From positions 3,224,001 through 3,288,000 of the forward strand of contig NZ_CP154859.1 in the NCBI RefSeq assembly GCF_039614725.1: 64,000 nt of DNA, read 5' to 3'. A program made the position numbers and the translations under genes. The notes beneath the pieces were generated by a model. It made no database searches. It saw nothing but the letters and a program-made list of their open reading frames with translations, and was not told where the DNA came from. The number at the start of each line of letters is the position of its first letter. The stretch's first letter is position 1. Source of the stretch: Thauera sp. JM12B12. GTDB taxonomy: Bacteria > Pseudomonadota > Gammaproteobacteria > Burkholderiales > Rhodocyclaceae. Below, piece after piece: positions 46,570 through 58,562 of this stretch.

Positions 46570-46896
46570 ATGAAAACGCCCAAGCTGTTGCCTTGGTATG
46601 CCCGCAAGGCGGGTGTCTCAATCGAACGCGCCGAGACCCTCTGGCGCAAGGCCGTGCGCCAGGCCACGCTCGATACGGGCTGGGTCGGCAACGCCGAATA
46701 CTGGGGGTCGGCGATGGATCACTTCACCCGACTCCTCGAGGAAGAGCGCTCCACCTTGTGCGCACCTCGCGTCGTGCCCTACGTGCGCGCACAGAACCGC
46801 ATGTGGCGCCTGCCGCTGCTCGCGATGGAAGACGTGTTCGCGGCCGTCCACGCCAACTGGCAGCGCCAGACCGCCTCCACGCGTCGCGTCGCCTGA
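46570..46896 (+). CDS. Small conserved-looking protein of unknown function
   Basis: A 108-residue product with GGAG upstream at a usable spacing and a strong intrinsic terminator downstream, so it appears to be a single-gene unit. It is basic and Trp-rich (LPWYARKAGVSIERAETLWRKAV; NAEYWGSAMDHF) with no signal peptide or membrane helix. It is predicted to be helical; the first 30 residues resemble a small helix-turn-helix only loosely. I do not recognise the family. The upstream region is unusually rich in dyads. Confidence 0.68.
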   Translation: MKTPKLLPWYARKAGVSIERAETLWRKAVRQATLDTGWVGNAEYWGSAMDHFTRLLEEERSTLCAPRVVPYVRAQNRMWRLPLLAMEDVFAAVHANWQRQTASTRRVA

Positions 46897-46951
46897 TCAC
46901 CGGCGCTGCCTGGCGGCGCCCAGACGTTTTGTTGTCTCCCTCCCTCCTTGA

Positions 46952-49747
<2,796 letters not shown>

Positions 49748-49758
49748 GGAAGTCGCGC

Positions 49759-50349
49759 ATGTCCGTCCGCCGTCCCCTGCTCGATGCCGGCGAGGCCGGC
49801 ATGCGCACCGCCGCCCGCGACGAGGTGGCCTCGTCCGTACCGCAACCGACGTGCAGGCGCCGCGTGCTGCTTGCCGGCGGCGCACTCGCGGCGCTGTCGC
49901 TGGCTGGCTGCGGCTTCCGCCTGCGCGGCCCGCAAGCGCTCGATTTCGCCACCCTGCACATCAACACCCCCCCGGAGACCGAGCTCGGGGCGCAACTGCG
50001 TCGCCTGGTCGCGACCAGTGGCACCACGCGTGTGATCGAGGAGGCCGAGCACGCCGAGGCCCGCCTGCAGATCCTCGGCAACAGCCGCGGGCGCGAGATC
50101 CTGAGCCTCACCGGCGCAGGCAAGGTGCGCGAATACCAGCTCGTGCAGAGCCTGCGCTTCCAGCTCCTCGACAGGTCGGGCACCCCGCTGATCGCCCCCA
50201 CCAGTCTGTCGGCGCGACGCGAATACACCTTCGACGACAGTCAGGTGCTGGGCAAGGAGCAGGAGGAGGCCCTGCTCTACCGTGACATGCAGAACGACCT
50301 CGTGCAGCAGATGATGCGCCGCCTCGCTGCCGCCAGGCGTGCCCGCTGA
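49759..50349 (+). CDS. lptE: LPS-assembly lipoprotein LptE
   Basis: A 196-residue outer-membrane lipoprotein that plugs the LptD pore and helps insert lipopolysaccharide. The lipobox LSLAGC places the lipid on Cys51, followed by the diagnostic GFRLRG stretch. The C-terminal part has EYTFDDSQVLGKEQEEALLYRDMQNDLVQQ. The N-terminal region before the signal is long with ATG 49759, so ATG 49801 may be the true start. It follows leuS by 11 bp. Confidence 0.92.
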   Translation: MSVRRPLLDAGEAGMRTAARDEVASSVPQPTCRRRVLLAGGALAALSLAGCGFRLRGPQALDFATLHINTPPETELGAQLRRLVATSGTTRVIEEAEHAEARLQILGNSRGREILSLTGAGKVREYQLVQSLRFQLLDRSGTPLIAPTSLSARREYTFDDSQVLGKEQEEALLYRDMQNDLVQQMMRRLAAARRAR

Positions 50350-50452
50350 GCGCAGGTGAGCGTGCCGGGGCAGTGCGGGATGCGCATGCGCGGCGGCCCA
50401 CGGCGGCAGCCGCGGGGTGAAGCCTGCACGGCCCACTCGTGATCGCAAGGCC

Positions 50453-51472
50453 ATGAACCTGCGCCCAGACCAGTTCGCCGTCCAGCTCGAGCGACCGCTT
50501 GCGCCGCTGTGGCTGTTGCACGGCAACGAACCCTTGCTGGTGCTCGAGGCCGCCGACGCGATCCGCGCCGCCGCCCGCCGTCAAGGCTTCGAGGAGCGCG
50601 AGACCCTGGTCGTGGGCCAGGGCTTCAAGTGGGACGCGTTGACGCTGGCGGCGGGCAACATGTCGCTGTTCGGCGGCGCCAAGCTGATCGATCTGCGCAT
50701 CCCCACCGGCAAGCCAGGACGCGATGGCGGCGACGCCCTGCAGCGCTACATCGCCGCCCTGCCGGCACAGACGCTGACCCTGATCACCCTCCCCGAAGTG
50801 GATTGGCAGACGCGCAAGACGGGCTGGTTCAAGGCGCTCGCCGAGGCTGCGGCCACGCTCGAGCTCAACGCCCCGGAGCGCGAGCGCCTTCCCGAGTGGG
50901 TCGGCCGCCGGCTCGCCACGCAGAAGCAGTCCGCGCCACCGGAGGCGCTCGCCTTCATCGCCGACCATGTCGAAGGCAACCTGCTCGCCGCCCACCAGGA
51001 GATCCTCAAGCTCGGCCTGCTGCACGGAGAGGGCGCGCTGACGCTCGAGCAGGTGCAGGACGCCGTGCTCAACGTCGCCCGCTACGACATCGACAAGCTG
51101 CGTCTGGCCGTGCTCGAGGGCGACCCGGCGCGCTGCGCCCGCCTGCTCGACGGTCTCAGGGGCGAAGGCGCGGCGCCGCCGCTGGTACTCTGGGCGCTCG
51201 CCAACGAGACGCGCACCCTGGCCAGCCTGTGCGCCGGCCGCGACGCCGGCCAGCCGCTGCCCGCGCTGTTCAAGGCCGAACGCATCTTCGATCCGCGCCG
51301 CCAGCAGCTCATCGGCCGCGCCCTGAGTCGACTCACCCAAGGCGGCCTGCGCGCCGCACTGATGCACGCCGCACGCATCGACCGCGTCATCAAGGGCCTC
51401 GCCTCCGGGGACGTGTGGGACGAGTTCCTCCAGCTCGCGCTGCGGCTTGCGGCGCGCCACCAGAGACCGTAG
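50453..51472 (+). CDS. holA: DNA polymerase III delta subunit
   Basis: The 339-residue clamp-loader subunit opens the beta clamp. It has the HolA N-terminus ([19 protein letters not shown]), the [12 protein letters not shown] segment and the central [20 protein letters not shown] stretch. The start [12 protein letters not shown] at 50453 has AAGG just upstream. It is the third gene of the leuS-lptE-holA cluster, with a 103-bp gap after lptE. Confidence 0.92.
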   Translation: MNLRPDQFAVQLERPLAPLWLLHGNEPLLVLEAADAIRAAARRQGFEERETLVVGQGFKWDALTLAAGNMSLFGGAKLIDLRIPTGKPGRDGGDALQRYIAALPAQTLTLITLPEVDWQTRKTGWFKALAEAAATLELNAPERERLPEWVGRRLATQKQSAPPEALAFIADHVEGNLLAAHQEILKLGLLHGEGALTLEQVQDAVLNVARYDIDKLRLAVLEGDPARCARLLDGLRGEGAAPPLVLWALANETRTLASLCAGRDAGQPLPALFKAERIFDPRRQQLIGRALSRLTQGGLRAALMHAARIDRVIKGLASGDVWDEFLQLALRLAARHQRP

Positions 51473-51483
51473 CAGCGGATCCT

Positions 51484-51508
51484 GTGGGAGCAGGCTTGCC
51501 CGCAGATA
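51484..51508. repeat. REP-like palindromic element
   Basis: The stretch from 51484 has the form TGTGGGAGC followed by AGGCTTGCCCGC, the layout of the REP elements common in Pseudomonas and some related genera (a GTGGGAGC head and a GGC-TT-GCC hairpin). It lies in the 181-bp gap between holA and proA and is the only copy I noticed in the window. No partner copy in opposite orientation was seen. Confidence 0.55.
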
Positions 51509-51653
51509 TGCTGAGGCGGCAGACGCTCGAACAGCGGACGACACGCCCGCCGCTGCCCGAACCGGTTCCATCCGCGCCGTGTTCGATGCTTTAATGCCGG
51601 TCTATCCGCAGCGCAGCAAGGCTGCGCCGAACATCGCCCGGAATCGCCCCCGA

Positions 51654-52931
51654 ATGGACATCCAGCATTACATGCAGACCCTCGGCCGCCAGGCCCGCGC
51701 CGCCTCGCGCGTGCTCGCCGCGGCGTCGACCGAAGCCAAGAACGCCGCGCTGATCGCAATGGCTGCCGAGATCCGCGCCCGCCGCGCCGAACTGCTCGCC
51801 GCCAACGCCCACGACCTTGAAGAAGCACGCGCAGCCGGCCTCGAGCCGGCGCTGATCGACCGCCTGACGCTCAACGAAAAAGGTGTCGAGGCCATGGCCC
51901 AGGGCCTCGAGCAGGTCGCCGCCCTGCCCGACCCTGTGGGCGAGATGACCGACATCAAGCGCCGCCCGTCCGGCATCCAGCTCGGCAAGATGCGGGTGCC
52001 GCTGGGCGTGATCGGCATCATCTACGAGGCCCGCCCGAACGTCACCGCGGACGCCGCGGCGCTGTGCCTGAAGTCGGGCAATGCCGCGATCCTGCGCGGC
52101 GGCAAGGAGGCAATCAACGCCAACCGCGCGATCGCCGCCTGCGTGCGTGCAGGCCTGCTGGCTGCAGGCCTGCCCGAGCACGCGGTGCAGGTGGTCGAGA
52201 CCACCGACCGCGAGGCCGTGGGCGCCATGATCACGATGCCCGAGTACGTGGACGTGATCGTGCCGCGCGGCGGCAAGGGCCTGATCGAGCGCATCTCCAA
52301 GGACGCGCGCGTGCCGGTCATCAAGCACCTCGACGGCAACTGCCATGTGTATATCGATGACGAGGCCGATCCCGTCAAGGTCGTGCCCATCGTCGAGAAC
52401 GCCAAGACCCAGCGCTACGGCACCTGCAACACCGCCGAGTCGCTGCTGGTGGCGCGCGATGTCGCCGACATCTACCTGCCCGAGATCGGCCGCATGTTGG
52501 CAGCCAAGGGCGTCGAGATGCGCTGCTGCGCGGAGTCGCTCGCCCTGCTCGGCGCGGCCGGCGTCGACGCCGCCCGGTTGGTCGCGGCAACCGAGTCGGA
52601 CTGGCGCGAGGAATACCTGGCGCCGATCATCGCGGTGAAGCTGGTGGAGGGGGTCGACGAGGCGATCGCCCACATCAACACCTACAGCTCCGGCCACACC
52701 GAAGCGATCGTCACCGAGAACTATTCCCACGCCATGCGCTTCCTGCGCGAGGTAGATTCCTCCTCGGTGATGGTCAATGCCTCGACCCGCTTCGCCGACG
52801 GCTTCGAGTACGGCCTCGGCGCGGAGATCGGCATTTCGACCGACAAGATCCACGCCCGCGGCCCGGTGGGTCTCGAGGGGCTGACCAGCCAGAAATGGAT
52901 CGTCTTCGGTAACGGCGAAGTGCGCCGCTGA
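51654..52931 (+). CDS. proA: Gamma-glutamyl phosphate reductase
   Basis: The 425-residue enzyme makes glutamate-5-semialdehyde in proline synthesis. The catalytic cysteine is Cys258 in [10 protein letters not shown], and the family stretches [16 protein letters not shown] and [23 protein letters not shown] are present. The start [19 protein letters not shown] at 51654 matches other ProA proteins. A REP-like element lies upstream. Confidence 0.96.
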   Translation: MDIQHYMQTLGRQARAASRVLAAASTEAKNAALIAMAAEIRARRAELLAANAHDLEEARAAGLEPALIDRLTLNEKGVEAMAQGLEQVAALPDPVGEMTDIKRRPSGIQLGKMRVPLGVIGIIYEARPNVTADAAALCLKSGNAAILRGGKEAINANRAIAACVRAGLLAAGLPEHAVQVVETTDREAVGAMITMPEYVDVIVPRGGKGLIERISKDARVPVIKHLDGNCHVYIDDEADPVKVVPIVENAKTQRYGTCNTAESLLVARDVADIYLPEIGRMLAAKGVEMRCCAESLALLGAAGVDAARLVAATESDWREEYLAPIIAVKLVEGVDEAIAHINTYSSGHTEAIVTENYSHAMRFLREVDSSSVMVNASTRFADGFEYGLGAEIGISTDKIHARGPVGLEGLTSQKWIVFGNGEVRR

Positions 52932-52971
52932 TCCCGGGACGCTTCGACGATACTCAGGTTCAGGACATCCG

Positions 52972-53553
52972 ATGCTTCGCCTCATCCGCCCCCTGCTCGC
53001 GGCGGCCCTGCTCTCGACCGGCCTCGCCCAGGCTGCCACCGTGCTCGGCAATGTCGAATTCAAGCCCCGCGAGACCGTTCAGCAGCAAGCGCTGCAGCTC
53101 AATGGCGCCGGTGTGCGCACCCGTCTCGGCTTCAAGGTGTATGTGATGGGCCTCTACCTGCGCGCCCCTCGCACCGACGCCGAGGCGATCATCCGCGATC
53201 GCGGCGAGAAGCGTATCCGGATCGTGCCGATTCATGACCTCGAGGCCCGCCAGTTCGGCGACGCCCTCGTCGCCGGACTCGAAAAGAACCATGACGCTGC
53301 GGCGCTCACCGCACTCAAGCCCGCGTCGGATGCGCTGCTTGCCGCCCTCAACGCGGTGGGCGCCGTCAAGGCCGGGACCGAGATCCACATCGACCAGCTC
53401 GGGAACGGCGCCACCCGACTTTCCGTTGATGGCCAGCAACAAGGCGAGGACATCGAGGACAAGGGCCTGTATCCGGCGCTGTTGCGCATCTGGCTGGGCG
53501 AGCGCCCCGCCGACCCCGAGCTGCGCAACGCCCTCATCAAGCGGCCGCAATGA
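52972..53553 (+). CDS. Exported chalcone-isomerase-fold protein
   Basis: A 193-residue protein with a signal peptide (LLAAALLSTGLAQA before ATVLGN). The mature part has the chalcone isomerase-like fold pattern: LNGAGVRTRLGFKVYVMGLYL, and a C-terminal ALLRIWLGERPADPELRNALI. Bacterial members of this group are periplasmic and have no proven enzyme activity. It begins 40 bp after proA, and its stop overlaps the ogt start by 4 bp. Confidence 0.83.
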   Translation: MLRLIRPLLAAALLSTGLAQAATVLGNVEFKPRETVQQQALQLNGAGVRTRLGFKVYVMGLYLRAPRTDAEAIIRDRGEKRIRIVPIHDLEARQFGDALVAGLEKNHDAAALTALKPASDALLAALNAVGAVKAGTEIHIDQLGNGATRLSVDGQQQGEDIEDKGLYPALLRIWLGERPADPELRNALIKRPQ

Positions 53554-54080
53554 AAACGACGCCAGCGCCGGCCGAACGCGAACCGGCGACGAACGAAGCG
53601 GGCTGCGACGTGCGCGCCGGCTTCGATGCGGTCATCGCCTTGCCCTTCGGCCCCTTCGGCATACACGCCCGTGACGGCGTTCTCCAGGAGCTCACCTTCC
53701 TGCCGCCGGGCACGGCGCTGCTCGACCCGCGCAACGCCACCGCAGGTGCGGCTGCGCATGCCCTGCGCGCATGGATCGAGGACCCCGATGAGCCCTTTCC
53801 TGTGCCGCTGGCGGTCCGTGGAACGCCTTTCCGCGAGCGCGTATGGGCAGCCATCCGCGCCATCCCGCGCGGCCGGACCGCAAGCTACGGCGAACTCGCC
53901 GTCCGGCTCGGCAGCGCGCCGCGCGCGGTCGGCCAGGCCTGCGGCGCCAATCCTTTCCCGCTCGTCGTACCCTGCCACCGCGTGACCGCGGCGCACGGGC
54001 TGGGCGGCTTCGCCAACGCACGCGAGGGCTGGTTGCTCGAGGTCAAGCGCTGGCTGCTTGCCTTCGAAGGCGCGCTGTGA
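53550..54080 (+). CDS. ogt: Methylated-DNA-protein-cysteine methyltransferase
   Basis: A 176-residue suicide enzyme that removes alkyl groups from O6-alkylguanine. The acceptor is Cys142 in LVVPCHRV, with the DNA-binding RGRTASYGELA and the arginine-finger region before it. The N-terminal domain is degenerate, as in many Ogt proteins. It overlaps the neighbours on both sides by 4 bp, so it is part of a tight run: chalcone-isomerase-fold gene, ogt, xerD. Confidence 0.9.
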   Translation: MKTTPAPAEREPATNEAGCDVRAGFDAVIALPFGPFGIHARDGVLQELTFLPPGTALLDPRNATAGAAAHALRAWIEDPDEPFPVPLAVRGTPFRERVWAAIRAIPRGRTASYGELAVRLGSAPRAVGQACGANPFPLVVPCHRVTAAHGLGGFANAREGWLLEVKRWLLAFEGAL

Positions 54081-55006
54081 GCGCGCGTCCGCCGGCTGTC
54101 GAAGCCGGACTGCAGGCGCACCATCGGCGCGCGCTGGATCATTTCACCGACGCCCTGTGGCTCGAGCACGGACTCGCGCGCAACACACTGGCAGGCTATC
54201 GCAGCGACCTCGCGCGCTTCGCCGCCTGGCTCGAGTCGCGCGGGCGCAGCCTTGCCGCTGCCACCGCGGCCGAGCTCGCCGCCTATCTGGCCGAATTCAG
54301 CTGCAGCGCCAAACCGGCCAGCCAGCGCCGCCTGCTCGCCGCATGGCGGCGCTATTACCGCCTGCTGCTGGCCAATCGCGAGATCACCGAGGATCCTACC
54401 CTCCTGCTCGATTCGCCCATGCCCGCGGAACGCTTCCCGAAGACGCTCAGCGAGGCCCAGGTCGAAGCGCTGCTCGCCGCGCCGGACCCGTCCACGCCGC
54501 AGGGCCTGCGCGACCGCTGCATGCTCGAGGTGCTTTATGCGGCCGGGCTGCGGGTGTCGGAACTGGTTGGCCTCAAGGTGTTCGCCGTCGGACTCGGTGA
54601 AGGCGTGCTCCGCGTCATGGGCAAGGGCAGCAAGGAGCGCCTCGTCCCGCTCGGCGAGATCGCCGTGGACTGGCTGCAGCGCTATCTGCGCGAGGCACGC
54701 CCCGCCCTGCTCGCTGGCAGGGTCTGCGACGAGGTTTTCGTCACCCGATTGGGCGCCGGCATGACAAGACAGATGTTCTGGCGCATCATCAAACAGCACG
54801 CAATCGAGGCCGGCATCGCCCGCGAGCGAATCTCGCCGCACACCCTGCGGCATGCGTTCGCCACGCACTTGCTCAATCACGGCGCGGATTTGCGCGTGGT
54901 TCAATTGCTGCTTGGCCATGCCGACATTTCCACGACGCAGATCTATACCCACGTGGCACGCGAGCGCCTCAAGCAATTGCATGCAAGACACCATCCGCGC
55001 GCATGA
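54077..55006 (+). CDS. xerD: Site-specific tyrosine recombinase XerD
   Basis: The 309-residue recombinase resolves chromosome dimers at dif together with XerC. The catalytic set is complete: Arg159 (GLRVSEL), Lys183, His255 and Arg258 (HTLRHAFATHLL), His281 (LLGHADISTTQIY) and Tyr290. The start is GTG 54077, overlapping the ogt stop by 4 bp. The sequence between the N-terminal SAM-like domain and the catalytic domain is normal. It is not linked to a prophage here. Confidence 0.94.
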   Translation: MSARPPAVEAGLQAHHRRALDHFTDALWLEHGLARNTLAGYRSDLARFAAWLESRGRSLAAATAAELAAYLAEFSCSAKPASQRRLLAAWRRYYRLLLANREITEDPTLLLDSPMPAERFPKTLSEAQVEALLAAPDPSTPQGLRDRCMLEVLYAAGLRVSELVGLKVFAVGLGEGVLRVMGKGSKERLVPLGEIAVDWLQRYLREARPALLAGRVCDEVFVTRLGAGMTRQMFWRIIKQHAIEAGIARERISPHTLRHAFATHLLNHGADLRVVQLLLGHADISTTQIYTHVARERLKQLHARHHPRA

Positions 55007-55104
55007 GCCGAGTGCGGCGCATGGGCCCGAGCCCGCCCACGATGCGCGCAATGAAAGAAATTGACCTGAGCCGCGGCCGCAAGGCCCCCTCCCAATCGGG
55101 ATAA

Positions 55105-55596
55105 ATGATGAGCAGACAAGATATTCACGCCCCGGAAACCCCGGCCACGCGATTTCTCCGCCAGCACGGAATTGCATTTTCCAGTCATCTTTACGCGTAC
55201 GAGGAACACGGCGGCACGAGCGTATCGGCCCGCGAACTCAATGTCAGCGAGCACGCGGTGATCAAGACGCTGGTCATGGAGAACGAAAACGCGCAGCCGC
55301 TGATCGTGCTCATGCACGGCGATCACAAGGTATCGACGAAAGAACTCGCACGCCAGATTCCATGCAAGCACGTCGAAACCTGCAAACCCGAAACCGCCAA
55401 TCGCCACAGCGGTTATCTTGTCGGCGGAACGTCGCCGTTCGGCACGCGCAAGAAAATGCCGGTCTATATCGAGCGCACCATCCTCGATCTTCCGCTCATC
55501 TATATCAATGGCGGCAGACGCGGCTTCCTCGTCGGCATTCATCCCCACGACCTGATGCGCGTGCTGCAGCCCAAGCTGGTTCAAGTCGCCAACTGA
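55105..55596 (+). CDS. ybaK: Cys-tRNA(Pro)/Cys-tRNA(Cys) deacylase YbaK
   Basis: A 163-residue editing enzyme that hydrolyses mischarged Cys-tRNA-Pro. Typical features are the ATRFLRQHGI N-terminus, SARELNVSEHAVIKTLVM with the catalytic lysine, and the C-terminal GGTSPFGTRKKMPVYIE and NGGRRGFLVGI. Two ATG codons in tandem (55105, 55108) are possible starts. Some of it is less GC-rich than its neighbours. It lies 98 bp after xerD and 33 bp before the insertion sequence. Confidence 0.9.
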   Translation: MMSRQDIHAPETPATRFLRQHGIAFSSHLYAYEEHGGTSVSARELNVSEHAVIKTLVMENENAQPLIVLMHGDHKVSTKELARQIPCKHVETCKPETANRHSGYLVGGTSPFGTRKKMPVYIERTILDLPLIYINGGRRGFLVGIHPHDLMRVLQPKLVQVAN

Positions 55597-55629
55597 TCTC
55601 GTCATTGAATCGCTGACGGGAACGGGCCC

Positions 55630-57554
55630 CCAGGGTTCGACACTTAACCCCGATTTTCGCGCCTTTTCGGAAAGTGACTCCAGTTCCGGCGCGGGTTTGA
55701 AGGCCATGATCGCAAAAGTGCTGTGGTGGCACGTTTGTAACAGCCACCGCCAAACTTGACGGCACTTTGTAGGTCGCTAAAGTGGCGGCATGCACGTCAA
55801 GCTCACCACCTCCGGAGGCCGCCGCTACGTCCAACTCGTCGAGTCCTATCGCGACGAGGCGGGACGAGTGAAGAAGCGCACCGTCGCCACGCTCGGCCGC
55901 GCCGAACAGGTCGATGGGTCGCTCGACGCGGTCATCAACGGCCTGCTGAAGATCACCGGTCGCGAACCGATGGGCGCCAAGCCGCCGGCGCCCACGGTGT
56001 CGTTCGAGTCCGCGCGGGCACTCGGTAACGTGTGGGCGCTGACCGAGCTGTGGAAGTCGCTGGGCTTCTCGGAGCTGCGGCGGGTATTTCGCCGTACGCG
56101 CCGCACCACGGACGTGGAAGCGCTGATCCGGCTGATGGTGCTCAACCGCCTGTGCGACCCTGAATCCAAACTCGGCGTGCTGCGCTGGGTGCAGACGGTG
56201 GCGCTGCCCGACTTCGGGCCGAAGGCGGTCACGCACCAGCAGTTGCTGCGCAGCCTCGATGCGCTGATGGATCATCAGGACGAGGTCGATGCGGTGGTCG
56301 CCGGGCTGCTTCGCCCGCTGATCGATCAGGATCTCTCGGTGGTCTTCTACGACCTCACGACGATCCGAAGCGAAGGACTCAGCCAGCAGGCCGGCGACGT
56401 GCGCCAGTACGGCATGGCCAAGGAGGGGCTGATTGCCCGCCAGTTCATGCTGGGTGTGGTGCAGACCGCCGAAGGGCTGCCGATCTACCACGAGGTGTTC
56501 GACGGCAACACGGCCGAGACGCGCACCCTGCTGCCCACGCTCACCCAGGTGCTCGAGCGCTTCCCGTCGGTGCAGCGCCTGGTGCTGGTGGCCGACCGGG
56601 GGCTGCTCAGCCTGGACAATCTCGAAGCGCTGAAGGCCGTGCGCTTGGCCAGCGGCAAGCCGCTCGAATTCATCGTCGCCGTGCCCGGTCGGCGCTACAA
56701 CGAGTTCATCGAGCTGCTCGAACCCTTCCACGAAGCGCAGTGCGCTGGCGCCACGCAGGAGGTCATCTCGGAGCACACCTGGAACGACCTTCGGTTGGTG
56801 GTCGCGCACGATCCCGCGACGGCCGCAACCAAGACCGAGCAGCGCAATGAGCGTGTCGACGCGCTGATCCGCCAGGCGGACCAATGGTCGGGCAAGCTCA
56901 CCGAGCAGGATGAAGGCGTGAAGCACCGAGGGCGCAAGCTCTCGGACAGCGGCGCCAAGGCGCGCTTCTACCACGCGGTCAGCGAAGCGCACCTGTCGCG
57001 CATCATCAAGGTGGATCTGAGCGAGGAGCTCTTCAGCTACCACATCGACGACAAGGCGAAGCGTCTTGCCGAAATGATGGACGGCAAGCTGCTGCTGGTC
57101 ACCAACGCCGAGGGCCTCGCCGCGCAGAGCGTGATTCAGCGTTACAAGTCGCTCGCCGATATCGAGCGCGGTTTCAAGGTGCTCAAGTCCGAGATCGAGA
57201 TCGGCCCGGTGTATCACCGCCTGCCCGAGCGGATCCGCGCGCACGCGTCGATCTGCTTCATGGCGCTGATCCTTCACCGGGTGATGCGCAGTCGCCTGAA
57301 GGCGGCCAATGCGGGCTACACGCCCGAGCGGGCGCTCGAGCAACTGCAGCGCATCCAGCATCACCGCGTGCGCCTGAACGGCGGCGAGCCGGTGGCGGGG
57401 GTGTCGACGCTCAGCACGGAACAGAACGAGGTGCTTCATGCATTGGGGATAGAAAAACCAGCGGCGCCGGAGCAGTTGGCGCTGTTGTAGTGGCATTTTT
57501 GAAAGTGCGATCTAGCAAAAACAAGCACTTGCGAGCGTAACTGTCGAACTCGGG
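55630..57554. mobile_element. IS1634-family insertion sequence, apparently intact
   Basis: A 1925-bp element bounded by 13-bp imperfect terminal inverted repeats with two mismatches: CCAGGGTTCGACA at 55630-55642 and the complement of CCCGAGTTCGACA at 57542-57554. A 6-bp palindromic direct repeat GGGCCC flanks it at 55624-55629 and 57555-57560, consistent with a target duplication. The exact ends could shift by a few bases because the target is palindromic and G-rich. It carries one intact transposase and sits between ybaK and the H-NS-type gene. Confidence 0.85.
55790..57490 (+). CDS. IS1634-family DDE transposase
   Basis: A 566-residue transposase of the IS1634 group. The N-terminus (MHVKLTTSGGRRYVQLVESYRDE) is typical. 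The DDE residues are in SVVFYDLTTIRSEG (first Asp), LVLVADRGLLSLDN (second Asp) and YKSLADIERGFKVLKSE (Glu). The frame is uninterrupted from terminal repeat to terminal repeat, so the element may be active. It has no recognisable ribosome binding site. Confidence 0.93.
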   Translation: MHVKLTTSGGRRYVQLVESYRDEAGRVKKRTVATLGRAEQVDGSLDAVINGLLKITGREPMGAKPPAPTVSFESARALGNVWALTELWKSLGFSELRRVFRRTRRTTDVEALIRLMVLNRLCDPESKLGVLRWVQTVALPDFGPKAVTHQQLLRSLDALMDHQDEVDAVVAGLLRPLIDQDLSVVFYDLTTIRSEGLSQQAGDVRQYGMAKEGLIARQFMLGVVQTAEGLPIYHEVFDGNTAETRTLLPTLTQVLERFPSVQRLVLVADRGLLSLDNLEALKAVRLASGKPLEFIVAVPGRRYNEFIELLEPFHEAQCAGATQEVISEHTWNDLRLVVAHDPATAATKTEQRNERVDALIRQADQWSGKLTEQDEGVKHRGRKLSDSGAKARFYHAVSEAHLSRIIKVDLSEELFSYHIDDKAKRLAEMMDGKLLLVTNAEGLAAQSVIQRYKSLADIERGFKVLKSEIEIGPVYHRLPERIRAHASICFMALILHRVMRSRLKAANAGYTPERALEQLQRIQHHRVRLNGGEPVAGVSTLSTEQNEVLHALGIEKPAAPEQLALL

Positions 57555-57724
57555 GGGCCCAGCGGGAGCGATTGCGAATTCGATTGCCGGATTGAAAGGA
57601 CTTTCATTCCGGTTTTGAAAGGTGGCACAATTGCGGGCAATTCAAATAAGGCATTGAACCGCCATCGCGTTCATCCATTTCTCCCGCCCGGGCGAAATGC
57701 ACGCTCTTCTGACCCGGAGTCACC

Positions 57725-58087
57725 ATGGATCTTTCCACCTATACGCTTCCCGAACTTCGCCGCCTTCAGGCCAAGGTGGAAAGCGAAATTCGTCGTCGCA
57801 GCGACGTCACCCGCCGCAACCTGATCAAGCGCATGCAGAAGATGGCCGCCGATGAGGGCCTGTCGCTCGACGACCTGCTCGAAGGCGGTGCGGTGGCTGC
57901 AACCGAATCCAAGCCCGTCGCAAAGCGCGGCCGACGCGCGGCCGCAAAGGCGGCCAAGCCGGCGCCAGTGATCAAGTACCGCAACCCCGCCAATCCCGAA
58001 CAGGGCTGGAGCGGCCGTGGGCGCAAACCGCAGTGGGCGCTCGACTGGATCGCGCAAGGCAAGTCGCTGGACGAACTCGCCGCCTGA
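57725..58087 (+). CDS. hns: H-NS-type histone-like DNA-binding protein
   Basis: A 120-residue H-NS family protein. Residues 1-55 form a helical oligomerisation domain (YTLPELRRLQAKVESEIRRR), then a basic Ala/Lys-rich linker. The C-terminal DNA-binding domain is KYRNPANPEQGWSGRGRKPQWALDWIAQG, with the AT-hook-like GRGRKP core. It should bind AT-rich DNA and silence genes. The IS lies about 165 bp upstream, so part of its control region may have been displaced. A terminator follows. Confidence 0.92.
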   Translation: MDLSTYTLPELRRLQAKVESEIRRRSDVTRRNLIKRMQKMAADEGLSLDDLLEGGAVAATESKPVAKRGRRAAAKAAKPAPVIKYRNPANPEQGWSGRGRKPQWALDWIAQGKSLDELAA

Positions 58088-58135
58088 TTCAAGGAACCGG
58101 CGGCGACACGTGCGTCGTCTGCATCGTGACAACAG

Positions 58136-58175
58136 GCCGCCGTTGCGGATCAACACCGCAACGGCGGCTTTTATT
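58136..58175 (+). terminator. Intrinsic terminator between hns and folB
   Basis: A perfect 13-bp stem (58136-58148 and 58156-58168) with a 7-nt loop, followed by TTTTATT. It should end the H-NS transcript. It touches the folB stop codon; the plus-strand sequence before the stem is not A-rich, so it is mainly one-directional. Confidence 0.88.
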
Positions 58176-58549
58176 CATGCTGCAGGCGGAATCGTGACTC
58201 CCGCGCGACTTCGCTGAATATGCACGCCCACCCGGCGCACGTCTTTCATCACGCCAATCTTTGCAACCTTCAGCTTCACCCAAGGCGCACCGAACTCCTC
58301 GAAAAGGAGTTGCACCACGAATTCGCCGAGGCTTTCGATCAGGTTGAAATGACGCTCCCCCAATTCGCGCCGAATGCGTGCGGTGACCACCGCATAGTCG
58401 ATGGTGTCGGCGATGTCGTCATGCTCGGCGGCAGCCTCGGGGACGCCGAATGTCAGATTGAGTTCGACGGTCTGCGGCCCGGTCTTCTCACGCTCGTAGA
58501 TGCCGACCCACGCCTTGACGCGCAATTCCTCGATGAAGATGAAATCCAT
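58175..58549 (-). CDS. folB: Dihydroneopterin aldolase
   Basis: A 124-residue folate-pathway enzyme that makes 6-hydroxymethyl-dihydropterin. Typical stretches are MDFIFIEELRVKAWVGIYEREK, DTIDYAVV, and HFNLIESLGEFVV with the active-site glutamate. The C-terminus VGVHIQRSR is usual. It converges on hns across a shared terminator and is divergent from plsY. Confidence 0.93.
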   Translation of the reverse strand: MDFIFIEELRVKAWVGIYEREKTGPQTVELNLTFGVPEAAAEHDDIADTIDYAVVTARIRRELGERHFNLIESLGEFVVQLLFEEFGAPWVKLKVAKIGVMKDVRRVGVHIQRSRAGVTIPPAA

Positions 58550-58562
58550 GCTGCTTCCCGTT

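Noticed and set aside
54077..55006. XerD as an integrase of a mobile island, given the nearby IS
   Set aside because: It is co-transcribed with ogt, has full XerD features, and no tRNA, attachment site or phage genes are nearby.
57605..57640. Sigma-54-type promoter (TGGCAC then TTGCGGGC) upstream of hns
   Set aside because: TGGCAC is good but the expected GC at -12 falls on GG at the required 10-bp spacing, so the match fails.
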